Source: Nocardia sp. NBC_01730
Lineage (GTDB): Bacteria; Actinomycetota; Actinomycetes; Mycobacteriales; Mycobacteriaceae
Direction: 5' to 3'
NCBI RefSeq assembly: GCF_035920445.1
Contig: NZ_CP109162.1
Coordinates: forward strand, 8,122,001-8,186,000
DNA length: 64,000 nt
The notes below the pieces were generated by a model. That model made no database searches and was not told the DNA's origin. It was given only the letters and a program-made list of their open reading frames with translations. Numbering within the stretch: position 1 is the first letter of the stretch; every line of letters starts with the position of its first letter. This document shows, piece after piece, positions 1-8,867 of the stretch. Position numbers and translations under genes: made by a program.

Positions 1-4
1 TCAT

Positions 5-328
5 GTGGCGTACCCGCTCGGCGAATGGGCGGGAACGCCCAGCGAACTCGTCGTTGCCGGCCGGACGGTGCGATGTGCCGGATATCGATACGGGACTGCT
101 CACACTGTCGAAATGCTCGGTGTGAAGGATTGCAGGCTGGTCCTGCTCGTGGTCCCGCCATACACCGACGCGCACGACGCGTTCGCGATGATGACGTCCG
201 CGTCCGCCACGAATGACGAATCGGCAGTCGACGAACTGCTGATGATCGGCGTACGTGAGCGCAGCGACCGCGCCGAACGAGCCGCCGCCGAGCAACGTTG
301 GGTTTCCGAAGGTGGCGCGGAGCATTGA
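5..328 (+). CDS. Hypothetical protein, possibly 5'-truncated by the window edge
   Basis: An open frame of 107 codons from a GTG at 5 to a TGA. The frame is open to the window edge, so the true start may lie outside. Third codon positions are strongly G/C, as expected of a real gene here. The product is a soluble, mostly acidic protein with a hydrophobic strand (LVLLVVPPY) near its middle and an Arg/Glu-rich helical tail. I recognise no family and assign no function. Confidence 0.55.
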   Translation: MAYPLGEWAGTPSELVVAGRTVRCAGYRYGTAHTVEMLGVKDCRLVLLVVPPYTDAHDAFAMMTSASATNDESAVDELLMIGVRERSDRAERAAAEQRWVSEGGAEH

Positions 329-381
329 CCGTGAGATCGGTGTGCTGAGGCACGGGTCTCGTTGCCGCGCAGCACTGTCGG

Positions 382-531
382 TCACCGCGGTATCAGTCGC
401 GTCCGTTCGGCACCTTTGAGCAGGAATTCGCCGGGCCGTACGCCCTTGGCCCGAGCGAAGGCGACGCTGAGGGCGTAGCCGTCGCTGTAGCCGACTCGGC
501 GCGCGATTGCGCCGAGGGTGTCGTCAGTACG
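382..531 (-). pseudogene. C-terminal remnant of an AraC-family regulator
   Basis: On the minus strand the frame ending at 382 reads as the second helix-turn-helix of an AraC regulator (IARRVGYSDGYALSVAFARA) followed by the usual short tail (GVRPGEF). Only about 48 codons are recognisable and there is no start. It begins right at the stop of the complete GlxA-type gene beside it, and its sequence differs from that gene's own second HTH, so it is the leftover tail of another AraC gene rather than a frameshifted end of its neighbour. Confidence 0.6.
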
Positions 532-1519
532 AGACGCGGGTTGTCCGGATCTCGGAGATCGACATGCCCCGGCGGCGTCGGAACAGGCTGCGCAGGGTGC
601 CTGCGTTGAGGTAGCCGACCCTGGCCGCGACCGCGTCCACGGTGAGGGAGGTGGTCCGCAGCAGGTGCATTGCCCGCTCCAGTCGGATGTCGTGCACGAA
701 TTCGCTGGGAGACATGCCGAGTTCGGCATGGGTGGCGCGCTGCAGGCTTCGTTCGGTGACACCGATCGCCTTGGCGGCGTGTGAAATCCGGAAGTTCTCG
801 GTGAGATGGTCGCGAACCCACCGTTCGAACGCGGCGGTCATCGAATCTCCCCTGGCGACGACCTCCGGAATAATGAACTCGCGCTGCGGTCGCCCGGCGC
901 CGACCGCCAGGTAGCGCATCGCGCGCTCGGCCAGCGCGGGGCTCCTCGCGGCGATCATCGACAGGGCTAGGTCCATGTGCGACAGCGAGGCGCCCGCGGT
1001 GATGACGTTACGGCCGCGGCACAGCGTCCGACTCTCGTTCAGCTCGACGAGGGGGTAGCGACGGCGAAAGGCTGGGCCGAGCCACCAACTCGTGGTCGCG
1101 GGTGAGCCGTCCAGCACTCCGGCCTCGGCCAGGAAGAACGTTCCGGTGCACGCGCCTGCGAGGTGCACACCCCGGTCCCGCGCCGCGATCAAGCGATCGA
1201 GTACGGGGCGACTGGCCCGCGCGGAGACGAGTTCGATCAGCGCCTCGGCGGCCAGCACGTTCACCGCGGGCACGATCATCAGATCGAACTCGTCGCCGAG
1301 TTCGTCGAGCGGAATCGTCGGCACGGTGTAGCCGTTGCCCGAGCGTATGTCGGTTTTGAACGACACGGTTCGGACCCGCCACGGCTGCGGCGGGTCGGCG
1401 AGTTCGGATCGCACGGCATTTGCGGTGTTGAAGGTCTCCAGGAGGGCGGCGAACCCGAAGTCGGCAACGCCGTCCACGACGAAGACAGCGACGTCCATGT
1501 CGGGAACAGTACCGAACAT
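524..1519 (-). CDS. GlxA-family transcriptional regulator (DJ-1/PfpI domain + AraC HTH)
   Basis: A 331-aa regulator. Residues about 8-185 form a DJ-1/PfpI-like glutamine-amidotransferase fold with a nucleophile-elbow cysteine at Cys124 (GACTGTFFLAEAG). Residues about 235-328 form the double AraC helix-turn-helix (AAKAIGVTERSLQRA and VAARVGYLNAGTLRSLFRRR). GlxA proteins are cytoplasmic transcription factors that sense small ligands or cysteine oxidation. It is transcribed away from the VOC gene at 1643, and the roughly 120-bp shared region is the natural place for its operator, so control of that neighbour is likely but inferred. The length is normal for the family. Confidence 0.9.
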   Translation of the reverse strand: MFGTVPDMDVAVFVVDGVADFGFAALLETFNTANAVRSELADPPQPWRVRTVSFKTDIRSGNGYTVPTIPLDELGDEFDLMIVPAVNVLAAEALIELVSARASRPVLDRLIAARDRGVHLAGACTGTFFLAEAGVLDGSPATTSWWLGPAFRRRYPLVELNESRTLCRGRNVITAGASLSHMDLALSMIAARSPALAERAMRYLAVGAGRPQREFIIPEVVARGDSMTAAFERWVRDHLTENFRISHAAKAIGVTERSLQRATHAELGMSPSEFVHDIRLERAMHLLRTTSLTVDAVAARVGYLNAGTLRSLFRRRRGMSISEIRTTRVSY

Positions 1520-1642
1520 GTCGTTTGCGACACTCCGTTTTGGTTGGAATCTGTCCTACTGTCATCGGACGCGGCTCGCCACCGGCCCCGCGGGCCGGTG
1601 CGGCCGACTTGCCCACCGTACCTCTTCACCTGGGGAGCTTGC

Positions 1643-2074
1643 GTGACCATGATCGATACAACCGGCACTCACCACGTCCGGTTGACGGTGACCGACATCG
1701 CTCGATCCCGAGCGTTCTACGGGGATGTCCTCGGATTCCCGATCGCCGCCGAATCTCCGGGCAGCCCCGACGACCCGGTGGTGCGCAATGACCCTATGCA
1801 GCTGTTCGGCGGGGTGGTGTTCCAGGCCAACGGGATGTTGCTCGGCCTGCGCCCGGTGGCGCCCGCGACGGATCGTTTCGATGCCGACCGCGTCGGGCTC
1901 GACCATCTCAGCTTCACCGTTCCGTCCCGCGACGACCTGGTCGCGGCGGCCGCCCGTCTGGCCGCGGCCGGAATCGAACACGGCGAGATCACCGAAATGG
2001 CGGATTTCGGCATCGCGATCTTGGCGTTTTTCGATCCCGACGGCATCCATCTCGAACTCACCTCGCCACTGTGA
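1643..2074 (+). CDS. VOC-superfamily (glyoxalase/dioxygenase-like) protein
   Basis: A 143-aa protein with two beta-alpha-beta-beta-beta modules typical of vicinal-oxygen-chelate enzymes. Candidate metal ligands are the His of the opening strand (HHVRLTV), the His in LDHLSF and the Glu in HLELTSP. I chose GTG 1643 because GGGGAG lies 5 nt upstream; ATG 1649 is possible. The substrate cannot be told: glyoxalase, fosfomycin/bleomycin-resistance and dioxygenase branches all look like this. It is divergent from the GlxA-type regulator and probably controlled by it. Confidence 0.85.
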   Translation: MTMIDTTGTHHVRLTVTDIARSRAFYGDVLGFPIAAESPGSPDDPVVRNDPMQLFGGVVFQANGMLLGLRPVAPATDRFDADRVGLDHLSFTVPSRDDLVAAAARLAAAGIEHGEITEMADFGIAILAFFDPDGIHLELTSPL

Positions 2075-2189
2075 CGGCCCGTCACCGGATGGCGCAGGCC
2101 CAAGCATGAACTACCCGGAATAAACGTCCTGATGAAGGCCCTGACGACCGGCCGCGGAATCGGCGTGGTTGTGCCGAGGAGGTAGGCCG

Positions 2190-2663
2190 ATGCTCGTCCA
2201 GCGTGCGCAAGAGGGAAAGGCGACCGGTTCGGCGTTGCCGAGCCCGAGCACCCTGCTGTGCGCGCTGGGCGGCCAGCATGTGGACGGACCGGTGAGCCGG
2301 TGGGCCCGTGAACTGACCGAGTTGCACGGGCGCAGCCGCCATCAGCGGCGGCCCGGTGTCGACATCGACAGCCGCCGCGCCGAATTGGTCGATCGGATCA
2401 ATACGTGGGCGACGCTGCACCTGCCGTGCCCAGCGGTGGGCGCACGCCTGCACGACGCGAGCCTGGGCGAGGTGATCGATCGGATCGCGGCCGTGGCGGA
2501 CCGGGCGTTCCATCTGCTGATGCACGAGGATCCAGGCGGCGACCAGATGCATGCGGAGTGGACCCGGCTGGCCGAACTGGAGATCGCCTACGGAGACTTG
2601 GTCGAACAGGTCGGGGACGGTCGCCGTTGTCTGCCGCCGGTTGCTGTCGGCGGCGTCGGCTGA
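2190..2663 (+). CDS. DUF4254 family protein
   Basis: A 157-aa soluble, mainly helical protein. I place it in DUF4254 from the pattern of an N-terminal W/H-rich helix, SRRAELVDRINTWA near residue 60, and a helix pair with EVIDRIAAVADRAFHLL. Start ATG 2190 has a clear GAGGAGGT ribosome site about 6 nt upstream. The biochemical role of the family is unknown to me. It precedes the anti-sigma/SigF pair by about 120 nt and may or may not share transcription with it. Confidence 0.7.
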   Translation: MLVQRAQEGKATGSALPSPSTLLCALGGQHVDGPVSRWARELTELHGRSRHQRRPGVDIDSRRAELVDRINTWATLHLPCPAVGARLHDASLGEVIDRIAAVADRAFHLLMHEDPGGDQMHAEWTRLAELEIAYGDLVEQVGDGRRCLPPVAVGGVG

Positions 2664-2783
2664 GATCCTGCCGCCCGGCCCGCCGTGCGACATGCTCGCA
2701 TCGTGCCATGTCCCTTCGGACCGGCGCGCGAGAGGGCGTAGGCTGGTCGCTCCGACTGACGGTGCGACTTCTGGGAGCGGTGC

Positions 2784-3218
2784 ATGAGCAAGAGTGAGGG
2801 GACTCCTCCCGCTACGACGAGGACCGGGACGATCAGCGTGCAGGTGCCCGCGGAGTCGGAGCAGTTGGCGATGTTGCGTGCCTTGGCCGAAACCGTCACG
2901 CTCATGGCCGATTTCGGCATCGACGAGGTGACCGATATCCGACTTGCCCTGGACGAGGTCGCCAGTGCGCTGGTGTTGGACGCGGTAGAGGGGTCGGTGA
3001 TCGACTGTGCGTTCTCTTTCGACGACGAAGCGGTGCAGGTGCGAGTCGCCTCGGTCGCGGTGTCGGACTCCAGTCCGGATGAGACCAGCTTCGGCTGGCA
3101 TATCGTGGCGACGCTGACCGACTCGGTAGCCACGTCGCAGGATGTCTACGACGCCGCTGTAGGCGGCTACCCGACTGTCGTCGACTTCCGCTGGGTCCGC
3201 GGCGGCTCGAATGAGTAG
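2784..3218 (+). CDS. Anti-sigma factor, RsbW/UsfX type (GHKL ATPase-like)
   Basis: A 144-aa protein that should bind and hold back the sigma factor encoded just downstream. The GHKL N-box region is DIRLALDEVASALV (about residues 53-66); the Asn typical of active SpoIIAB kinases is not at its usual place, as in mycobacterial UsfX-type proteins. The C-terminal half carries FGWHIVATLTDS, corresponding to the G-x-x-I/L ATP-lid area. Its stop overlaps the start of the sigma gene by 8 nt, so the two are translationally coupled, which fits the 1:1 inhibitor-target partnership known for RsbW-SigB/SigF. Confidence 0.85.
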   Translation: MSKSEGTPPATTRTGTISVQVPAESEQLAMLRALAETVTLMADFGIDEVTDIRLALDEVASALVLDAVEGSVIDCAFSFDDEAVQVRVASVAVSDSSPDETSFGWHIVATLTDSVATSQDVYDAAVGGYPTVVDFRWVRGGSNE

Positions 3219-4023
3219 CGAGCCGAATCCGGGTGCTTCCAGGCGGAAGCCGGGTAGGGGAGACAGCTACGACAACATCGAACCGCTGTTCGCGGAGCTG
3301 GCCGCGCTGGCCGCGGACGATCCGCGCCGGGAGACCGTGCGCGCGGAACTGATCGGCCGGTGTCTGCCGCTGGCCGAGCACATCGCACGGAAGTTCAGTG
3401 GTCGCGGGGAGAGCTTCGAGGATCTGCTGCAGATCGCGAGGGTGGGCATGCTCGCCGCGGTCGACCGGTTCGATCCTCAGCACGGCTCCACATTTCTGTC
3501 GTTCGCGGTGCCGACGATCATGGGCGAGGTCCGGCGGCATTTCCGCGACTACGCATGGTCGGTGCGAGTCCCGCGTCGGCTCAAGGAAATCCAGTCCACG
3601 ATCGGTCCCACGGTGGAGATTCTGTCGCAGCGGCTCGGCCGCATGCCTCGGGCGCGGGAGATCGCCGACGAACTGGACGCCGATCTGAACGAGGTGACCC
3701 AGGCGCTCATCGCCCGCAACGCCTATCAAACCTCGTCGATCGACGCCGCGTCCGACACCGACGAGGCGGAGTCGGGCGGCTTCTCCCTGCTGGACACCCT
3801 CGGCGCCGAGGACCCCGACTTCGGCACCGTCGAGAACTATTTGGCGGTGAAACCGCTGCTCGCCGCGTTGCCGGAACGTGAGAAGCAGGTGCTCGTGATG
3901 CGCTTCTTCGATTCCATGTCCCAGGAGCAGATCGCCCAGCGGATCGGTTGTTCGCAGATGCAGGTGTCGCGCATTCTGTCCAAGACGTTGAAGTCGTTGC
4001 GCGAGCAGGCTTTACGAGACTGA
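3211..4023 (+). CDS. sigF: RNA polymerase sigma factor, SigF/SigB group
   Basis: A 270-aa group-3 sigma factor. Region 2 is seen as SFEDLLQIARVGMLAAVDRF (promoter melting and -10 recognition), region 3 around RVPRRLKEIQ to LDADLNEVTQAL, and region 4 as EREKQVLVMRFF followed by the HTH MSQEQIAQRIGCSQMQVSR. The coupled RsbW-type gene upstream shows it is regulated by partner switching, as in stress or stationary-phase sigma factors of this group. The symbol follows the mycobacterial usfX-sigF arrangement; the orthology is inferred from gene order and sequence pattern. Confidence 0.88.
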   Translation: MSSEPNPGASRRKPGRGDSYDNIEPLFAELAALAADDPRRETVRAELIGRCLPLAEHIARKFSGRGESFEDLLQIARVGMLAAVDRFDPQHGSTFLSFAVPTIMGEVRRHFRDYAWSVRVPRRLKEIQSTIGPTVEILSQRLGRMPRAREIADELDADLNEVTQALIARNAYQTSSIDAASDTDEAESGGFSLLDTLGAEDPDFGTVENYLAVKPLLAALPEREKQVLVMRFFDSMSQEQIAQRIGCSQMQVSRILSKTLKSLREQALRD

Positions 4024-4259
4024 CACCCAGGCTGTCTCGGCCGGGGAGCTCGAGCCTCGTCGCCGCGCGGCCCCGCCGGCGCGTCGTGGACATCTGGTAC
4101 AGCTGTACCAGCAGGTCGTAGCGATACATCGGCCTCGGATCGGTCGTGTTCGGCTCCGGCGTGGCTGGTCCTTCGGCGACATCGTGTCCTCTCGCACACG
4201 GGAGTCAGCAGGCGAGTGTCTCGATTGCTTGATATTTCGGAAGCTGAGAGGGTTGCCAG

Positions 4260-6317
4260 GTGAATGCTTGGGATCGGTACGCGTCGCTGGTGACCGCTCG
4301 CAAGTCCTGGGTACTGTTGCTGGTGATCGTCGCCGCGTCGCTGGGGCTGATCGGCGCCGTGGGGGAGAACGAAGCAGCCGGGCAGGCGCCCATGTCGCTG
4401 CCGACGTCGGCGCAGTCCGCGCGGGTCGAGCAGGCGCTGACCGAGTTTCCGGACGCGGGCTCGTACGCCGCGATCGTGGTCGTCACCCGCGCCGACGGCG
4501 GCGACCTGACCGATGACGACCGCGCCGCCGCGGCCGCGGCGACGGCCCGCGCCGCCGGGCAGCCGTCCGCGGGGCCCATCATCACCTCGCCGGATCGGAA
4601 AGCGGCGATCGGTCAGGTGCCGGTGTCTGCCGAGCTGACCGGATTCGCCCTGACCGACCGCGTCGATGACATCCGGGCTGCGTCGGCGGACGGGCTGCCC
4701 GACGGGCTGATCCTGCAGGTCACCGGCGGTCCCGCGTTCGGTGCCGATATCGCGGATTCGTTCTCCGGCGCCAACGTCCTCCTGCTGGCGGCGACCGCGG
4801 CCGTGGTCGCGGTGCTGCTGATCGCGACCTATCGTTCTCCAGTTCTGTGGGTGGTGCCGCTGGCCGTGGTCGGCGCGGCCGACCGGGTGGCCACCGGCGT
4901 CGGAACCGGCCTGGCCGACCTCACCGGACTGACCTTCGACGGCTCGACCGCCGGTATCACGAGCGTGCTGGTCTTCGGCGCGGGAACCAACTACGCGCTG
5001 CTGCTCGTGTCGCGCTATCGCGATGAGCTGCACCGGGAATCGGATCACCGGGCGGCGTTGCGGCAGGCGGTGCGCCGGGCCGGACCCGCGATTCTGGCGA
5101 GCAACGTGACGGTGGTCGCGGCGCTGCTCGTGCTGTTGCTCGCCGCACTGCCCAGCACGCGAAGCCTCGGGACCATGGCCTCGGCGGGCCTGCTCGTGGC
5201 CGTCGTGTTCGTCCTGCTGGCGCTGCCCGCTGCGCTCGCGCTGTGCGGGCGGAAGGTGTTCTGGCCGTTCGTGCCACGTGCGGACGACCGGGACACCATG
5301 AACGAGGGGATCTGGCACACGGTCGCGGCCGGGGTGGTGCGCAGGCCCGCGGTGGTCGCTGGGTGTGCGATGGCGGTGCTCGCCGTGTGTGCGGCAGGTT
5401 TGCTGACCGTGCAGATCGGACTTCCGCAGATCGAACAGTTCCGCGTCCGCGCCGAGTCCGTGGCGGGTTTCGACACGCTCGCGCAGCATTTCCCGCCCGG
5501 CGCGTCCGATCCGGCCATCGTGCTCGCCCGGAGTGGCTCGGCCGCGGGTGTCGAGGAAGCCTTCCATCGAACCGAGGGCGTGGTACAGATATGGCGGACA
5601 GGTACCTCGCCGACCGGGCTGACCCGGTGGGCGGTCGTGATCGATGCGCCACCGGCCTCCGCGCGGGCGCTCGACACGATCGAAGCGCTGCGTGCCTCGG
5701 TCGATGAGGTGCCGGGGGCCGACGCGCTTGTCGGCGGCACCGACGCGCAGGCGCTGGACATCCAATCCGCCGCCGGTCGGGACCGGATGGTGATCATTCC
5801 GCTGGTCCTCGTCGTAGTGCTCGTGGTGCTACTCGCGCTGCTGCGTGCGGTGCCAGGCGCACTGCTGCTGGTCGCGGTCACCGTGCTGAGTGCGCTGGCC
5901 GCGCTCGGTCTCGGCAGCTGGATCAGCGAGTACGTGTTCGGATTTTCCGCGCTGGACATCAGCGTTCCGCTGTTCGTGTTCCTGTTCCTGGTCGCACTCG
6001 GGGTCGACTACACGATCTTTCTGGTCACCAGGGCCCGCGAGGAGACCTTGTCGCACGGCACCACCCAGGGCATGGTCCGCGCGGTGTCGGCGACCGGCGC
6101 GGTGATCACCAGCGCAGGGATCGTGCTGGCCGCGGTCTTCTGTGTGCTCGGCGTACTGCCGCTGATCACGCTCACCCAGATCGGCATCGTGGTCGGCCTC
6201 GGCATCCTGCTCGACACGTTCGTCGTCCGCACCGTGGTCATCCCCGCGCTGTTCAGCCTGATCGGGCGGAGCGTCTGGTGGCCGAGCGACCTGTGGCGCG
6301 TCGAGGAGGACAGCTGA
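4260..6317 (+). CDS. MMPL/RND-superfamily transporter
   Basis: A 685-aa integral membrane protein made of two similar halves. Each half has one membrane helix, an extracytoplasmic loop (for example residues about 35-170) and a cluster of five helices. The typical MMPL GxxxDY-type signature is clear in the second half (FLVALGVDYTIFLVTRAREE), while the first half has the diverged FGAGTNYALLLVSRYRDE with Asp replaced by Asn. Proton-relay Asp-Tyr pairs of this family drive export of lipids or drugs. The halved signature suggests only one functional relay pair; cargo unknown. The gene stands alone, about 240 nt after sigF. Confidence 0.88.
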   Translation: MNAWDRYASLVTARKSWVLLLVIVAASLGLIGAVGENEAAGQAPMSLPTSAQSARVEQALTEFPDAGSYAAIVVVTRADGGDLTDDDRAAAAAATARAAGQPSAGPIITSPDRKAAIGQVPVSAELTGFALTDRVDDIRAASADGLPDGLILQVTGGPAFGADIADSFSGANVLLLAATAAVVAVLLIATYRSPVLWVVPLAVVGAADRVATGVGTGLADLTGLTFDGSTAGITSVLVFGAGTNYALLLVSRYRDELHRESDHRAALRQAVRRAGPAILASNVTVVAALLVLLLAALPSTRSLGTMASAGLLVAVVFVLLALPAALALCGRKVFWPFVPRADDRDTMNEGIWHTVAAGVVRRPAVVAGCAMAVLAVCAAGLLTVQIGLPQIEQFRVRAESVAGFDTLAQHFPPGASDPAIVLARSGSAAGVEEAFHRTEGVVQIWRTGTSPTGLTRWAVVIDAPPASARALDTIEALRASVDEVPGADALVGGTDAQALDIQSAAGRDRMVIIPLVLVVVLVVLLALLRAVPGALLLVAVTVLSALAALGLGSWISEYVFGFSALDISVPLFVFLFLVALGVDYTIFLVTRAREETLSHGTTQGMVRAVSATGAVITSAGIVLAAVFCVLGVLPLITLTQIGIVVGLGILLDTFVVRTVVIPALFSLIGRSVWWPSDLWRVEEDS

Positions 6318-6489
6318 CCGCGGTCGGTCCGTGACCAGCCGGGGTCGCGGTCGGTGCACACGTCGACCAGCCCAGATGGGCACGCGGAACCAGCAGGAAT
6401 CCGGCGCTGTCGTGCGCTGCGTATTGTCGATGCGGCGCGATGCTTTCCGCGAGCGCAGCGAACCGATGACGAGACACGGGGAGGGGTGC

Positions 6490-7083
6490 ATGGCCGGTGG
6501 GGGAGCGCACCCACGGTGGGTGCTCGTCGGCGGCGCTGTGGTACCGGCCCTTCTGGTCATCGGGTCGAACCTGCGGTTGTGGCGGCTGTCGTCCGGGCAC
6601 CGATTCGCCGCCCCGGAGGCGCCGAGCGCTCCCGTGGTGATCGTGCCCGGAGCGAAGATCGCCCCGGATGGTTCGCCGATGGCGTATCTGCGTGGGCGGC
6701 TGGACGCCGCGATCGAGCTGGTGCGCGCGGGCCGGGCCGGGGAGATCCTGGTGTCCGGAGCGGCGGCCGGCGCCTCGGGCGATGAAATCGCCTCGATGAC
6801 AACCTATCTCGTGCAACGCGGCGTCGACCCGGCGCTCATCCGCGCTGATGGCGCAGGACTGTCGACGTGGGCGACATGCCTGCGAGCGAAACAACTGTTC
6901 GGCATCGATCGCGCGATCATTGTCACCCAGCGGCGGCATCTCCCGCGCGCGGTGGCACTGTGTCGGGCCGCGGGCATCGACGCCGACGGAGTGGTGGCCC
7001 CCTGCGAAGCGCGTAGGGTGACAAAGTTCCGCAACACTATTCGTGAGTGGTTTGCCGCGCCGAAAGCCGTTTTGCGTAACTGA
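6490..7083 (+). CDS. DUF218 (YdcF/SanA-like) membrane-anchored protein
   Basis: A 197-aa protein with one N-terminal membrane anchor (residues about 9-30) and a DUF218 domain: VVIVPGAKI as the first strand, then GRLDAAIELVRAGRAGEILVSG, and the WATCLRAKQLFGIDRAIIVTQRRHLPRAVALCR stretch with the family's T-Q-x-x-H-x-x-R motif. Proteins of this group (SanA, YdcF) face the periplasmic side and are linked to envelope barrier functions, but the reaction is not settled. Start ATG 6490 follows GGGGAGGGG; longer upstream frames lack such a site. Confidence 0.8.
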   Translation: MAGGGAHPRWVLVGGAVVPALLVIGSNLRLWRLSSGHRFAAPEAPSAPVVIVPGAKIAPDGSPMAYLRGRLDAAIELVRAGRAGEILVSGAAAGASGDEIASMTTYLVQRGVDPALIRADGAGLSTWATCLRAKQLFGIDRAIIVTQRRHLPRAVALCRAAGIDADGVVAPCEARRVTKFRNTIREWFAAPKAVLRN

Positions 7084-7135
7084 AGCGGATGACCGCGGCG
7101 TGCGGCCATCCGCTCGGTCTGCCAGCCGTGCTCGA

Positions 7136-7309
7136 TCAGCGGTGGAAGGCGTCCTTCACCTTCTCGCCCGCGTCCTTGATGTCGGATTTCGCCTGATCGG
7201 CGCGGCCCTCGTTCTGCTTTTCCCGGTCGTCTGTCGTCTCGCCGACCTTTTCCTTGGCCTTGCCCGCGAGATTCTGGGCCTTGTTCTTCGCCTTGTCGAC
7301 TGTGCCCAT
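7136..7309 (-). CDS. CsbD-family stress protein
   Basis: A 57-aa highly charged helical protein (MGTVDKAKNKAQNLAGKAKE, then KVGETTDDREKQNEG), the hallmark of CsbD, a small abundant protein induced by general-stress sigma factors. ATG 7309 is preceded by a strong GGAGG site. A SigF-like promoter candidate lies about 60-80 nt upstream, which fits the presence of sigF in this window. The molecular role of CsbD is unknown. Confidence 0.88.
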   Translation of the reverse strand: MGTVDKAKNKAQNLAGKAKEKVGETTDDREKQNEGRADQAKSDIKDAGEKVKDAFHR

Positions 7310-7368
7310 GTCACAACCTCCTCGGTGCGGAGACCGGCTTGCCATATCCGGCCGGTCTTACTGGGCCA

Positions 7369-7392
7369 TAACCCGTCACAACGGGGCCAAAC
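7369..7392 (-). promoter_or_regulatory. Candidate SigF-type promoter of csbD
   Basis: Reading the minus strand: GTTT (7392-7389), 14 nt, then GGGTTA (7374-7369). This resembles the SigF/SigB-group consensus GTTT-N15-17-GGGTAT, one nt short in spacing. It lies about 60 nt before the csbD start. Confidence 0.4.
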
Positions 7393-7411
7393 GTGCGGTG
7401 TTGTCACCGCA

Positions 7412-7447
7412 ACCAGGAAGACCCGGCCGAAACCGGGTCTTCCTGGT
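7412..7447 (-). terminator. Hairpin terminator after the secreted Pro-rich protein gene
   Basis: A perfect 15-bp stem (arms 7412-7426 and 7433-7447) with a 6-nt loop, about 40 nt beyond the stop of the minus-strand gene at 7485. There is no long T run, as is usual in actinomycetes. Confidence 0.65.
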
Positions 7448-7484
7448 CGAATCGTGCGCTGGTGAAACTTGCCGGAAAGCCGGG

Positions 7485-8363
7485 TTATGAGGCCGGAATC
7501 GTGGGTGGCGTGAGAAGGCCTTCGGCGACGCCGACCGCCGCACCGATAGCCGCGCCGATGGCGATGGCAGGGGAAGCGACGAACGCGTAGCCGACGGCGG
7601 CGCCGAAAATGGTGGTGGCCACCGTTCCGGTCGGGAACATCGGTATGCCGGCGATGGCGCCGGCGACCGCGCCGATACCCGCTCCGATCGAGGCGACCGG
7701 AGCAGCCACGATGCTGCCTACCGACGCGCCGATCGTGGTGGCGCCGAGTACGCCGGCGGCGATCCGGTCAGAGCGTGATGGCTCGAAGCCCGCCGAATCC
7801 AGGCTCTGCGCCATGCCGGCTTCCGAGCCCGCGATCGCGTCGTTGAACTGTTTGCCCTGTTCGGGAGTCAACCAGTCCGGCCTGCCGATTATGAGGCTGC
7901 CGACCCGCAGCGTGCCCGCGGGGGCTTCGATCAGTGCGACCGGCGGAGCGGGGGCGAGGGGGTTGGGGAAATGCAGGCGCTGGGGATCGATGGGCGCGAG
8001 CTTGTTGGGGTCCGGCATCGGCCGAGTGGCGCTCATGTCGTTGCGGCCGGTCGACGCAGGGCGTTCCGGAGGTACCGGAGATTCCGGAGTTACCGGAGGT
8101 ATCGGAGGTGCCGGAGGTATGGGAGGTATCTCGGCGTCACCTGGTACGGAGCCGGGATCGGCGGGATCGGCGGCTGGGACCGTGGCGATGGCGGGTACCC
8201 GTCCGAAGGGGATCTGGATGGTGATGTCGGGTGCTAGTGGATCGGCCGCGGCGGCCGCGGCTCCGGCCACGGTCACCGAGAGCGGGATCGCCCCCGCGAC
8301 GATGAGGGAGGCGGCGCGACGGTAGAAGGGATGAACAGATGTTCCGGGCGGCTTTGTGCCCAT
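7485..8363 (-). CDS. Secreted proline-rich protein with glycine-zipper-like hydrophobic C-terminus
   Basis: A 292-aa protein with a Sec-type signal peptide (RRAASLIVAGAIPLSVTVAG, cleavage likely after the AAAAAA-D stretch), a Pro-rich linker about residues 78-110 (repeats of PP-I/V/A-PP), a middle segment containing RVGSLIIGRPDWLTPEQGKQ, and a long Gly/Ala-rich hydrophobic tail (about residues 190-285) with many G-x-x-x-G spacings that could insert in or coat a membrane. I know related proteins of similar build in Nocardia and Rhodococcus but no function. GAGGTAAG precedes ATG 8363. Confidence 0.7.
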   Translation of the reverse strand: MGTKPPGTSVHPFYRRAASLIVAGAIPLSVTVAGAAAAAADPLAPDITIQIPFGRVPAIATVPAADPADPGSVPGDAEIPPIPPAPPIPPVTPESPVPPERPASTGRNDMSATRPMPDPNKLAPIDPQRLHFPNPLAPAPPVALIEAPAGTLRVGSLIIGRPDWLTPEQGKQFNDAIAGSEAGMAQSLDSAGFEPSRSDRIAAGVLGATTIGASVGSIVAAPVASIGAGIGAVAGAIAGIPMFPTGTVATTIFGAAVGYAFVASPAIAIGAAIGAAVGVAEGLLTPPTIPAS

Positions 8364-8768
8364 GCTTACCTCATTTCGAACCGGGGTTCCTACCTACCTT
8401 TCTAGTTCGGATCTGCGGTGTCTTCTGGATGCGAAGATCGCAATGAATTCTTTTCCGGTCGGTCTTTTCGGTCGGTCGAGGCATCGGTTCGCGTGACGAT
8501 TCGTATACCCGAAACCGCACCAGATCGCGGTATCGCCGCATTTCGCGGTCGGACGTACCTATTTCAGGTGGCAATTGCCAGATACGACAATGTTTCTTCC
8601 GCCTACTCTTCGGGTCTGAGCTCGAAAAACCAGATCGAAACGGGTGTTCGCCCCGCTGTCCGCGTCGGAAGCCCCCAACTAGTCGGCGGCTCGACGGCGA
8701 CACCGGACGATGCGATCGTCCGCACAAGGTAGGGCGCGTGCCAATCACAATCGAGCATCGGAGACGAC
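8364..8768. other. Non-coding stretch upstream of the secreted protein gene
   Basis: About 400 nt that is visibly richer in A/T than its neighbours. It must hold the promoter of the minus-strand gene starting at 8363. I see no convincing gene, and the open frames here have poor codon use. Confidence 0.4.
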
Positions 8769-8853
8769 ACATTTGGTACCGTATGCGACCGAGGCGTCGC
8801 AGTGGACGGCGTTGCCGATGTCGGATTCGCTGCCGTAATGGAAACGTTCAACC
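8769..8853 (+). pseudogene. N-terminal relic of a GlxA-type regulator
   Basis: The plus strand translates to [17 protein letters not shown], closely matching residues 15-31 of the intact GlxA-type protein encoded at 524-1519 (VDGVADFGFAALLETFN). The preceding 25 nt also resemble that gene's start. Everything after METFN is gone and the sequence runs straight into the metY relic, so this is a recombination scar, not a gene. Confidence 0.6.
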
Positions 8854-8867
8854 GGCCAACGGTCTGC

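Noticed and set aside
3837..5765. Minus-strand open frame of 642 codons rich in Arg/Gly/His
   Set aside because: Antisense of the MMPL transporter and sigF; composition typical of shadow frames in high-GC DNA.
8371..8772. Minus-strand frame of 133 codons
   Set aside because: Poor codon use, lies in an AT-richer upstream region and overlaps relic sequence.
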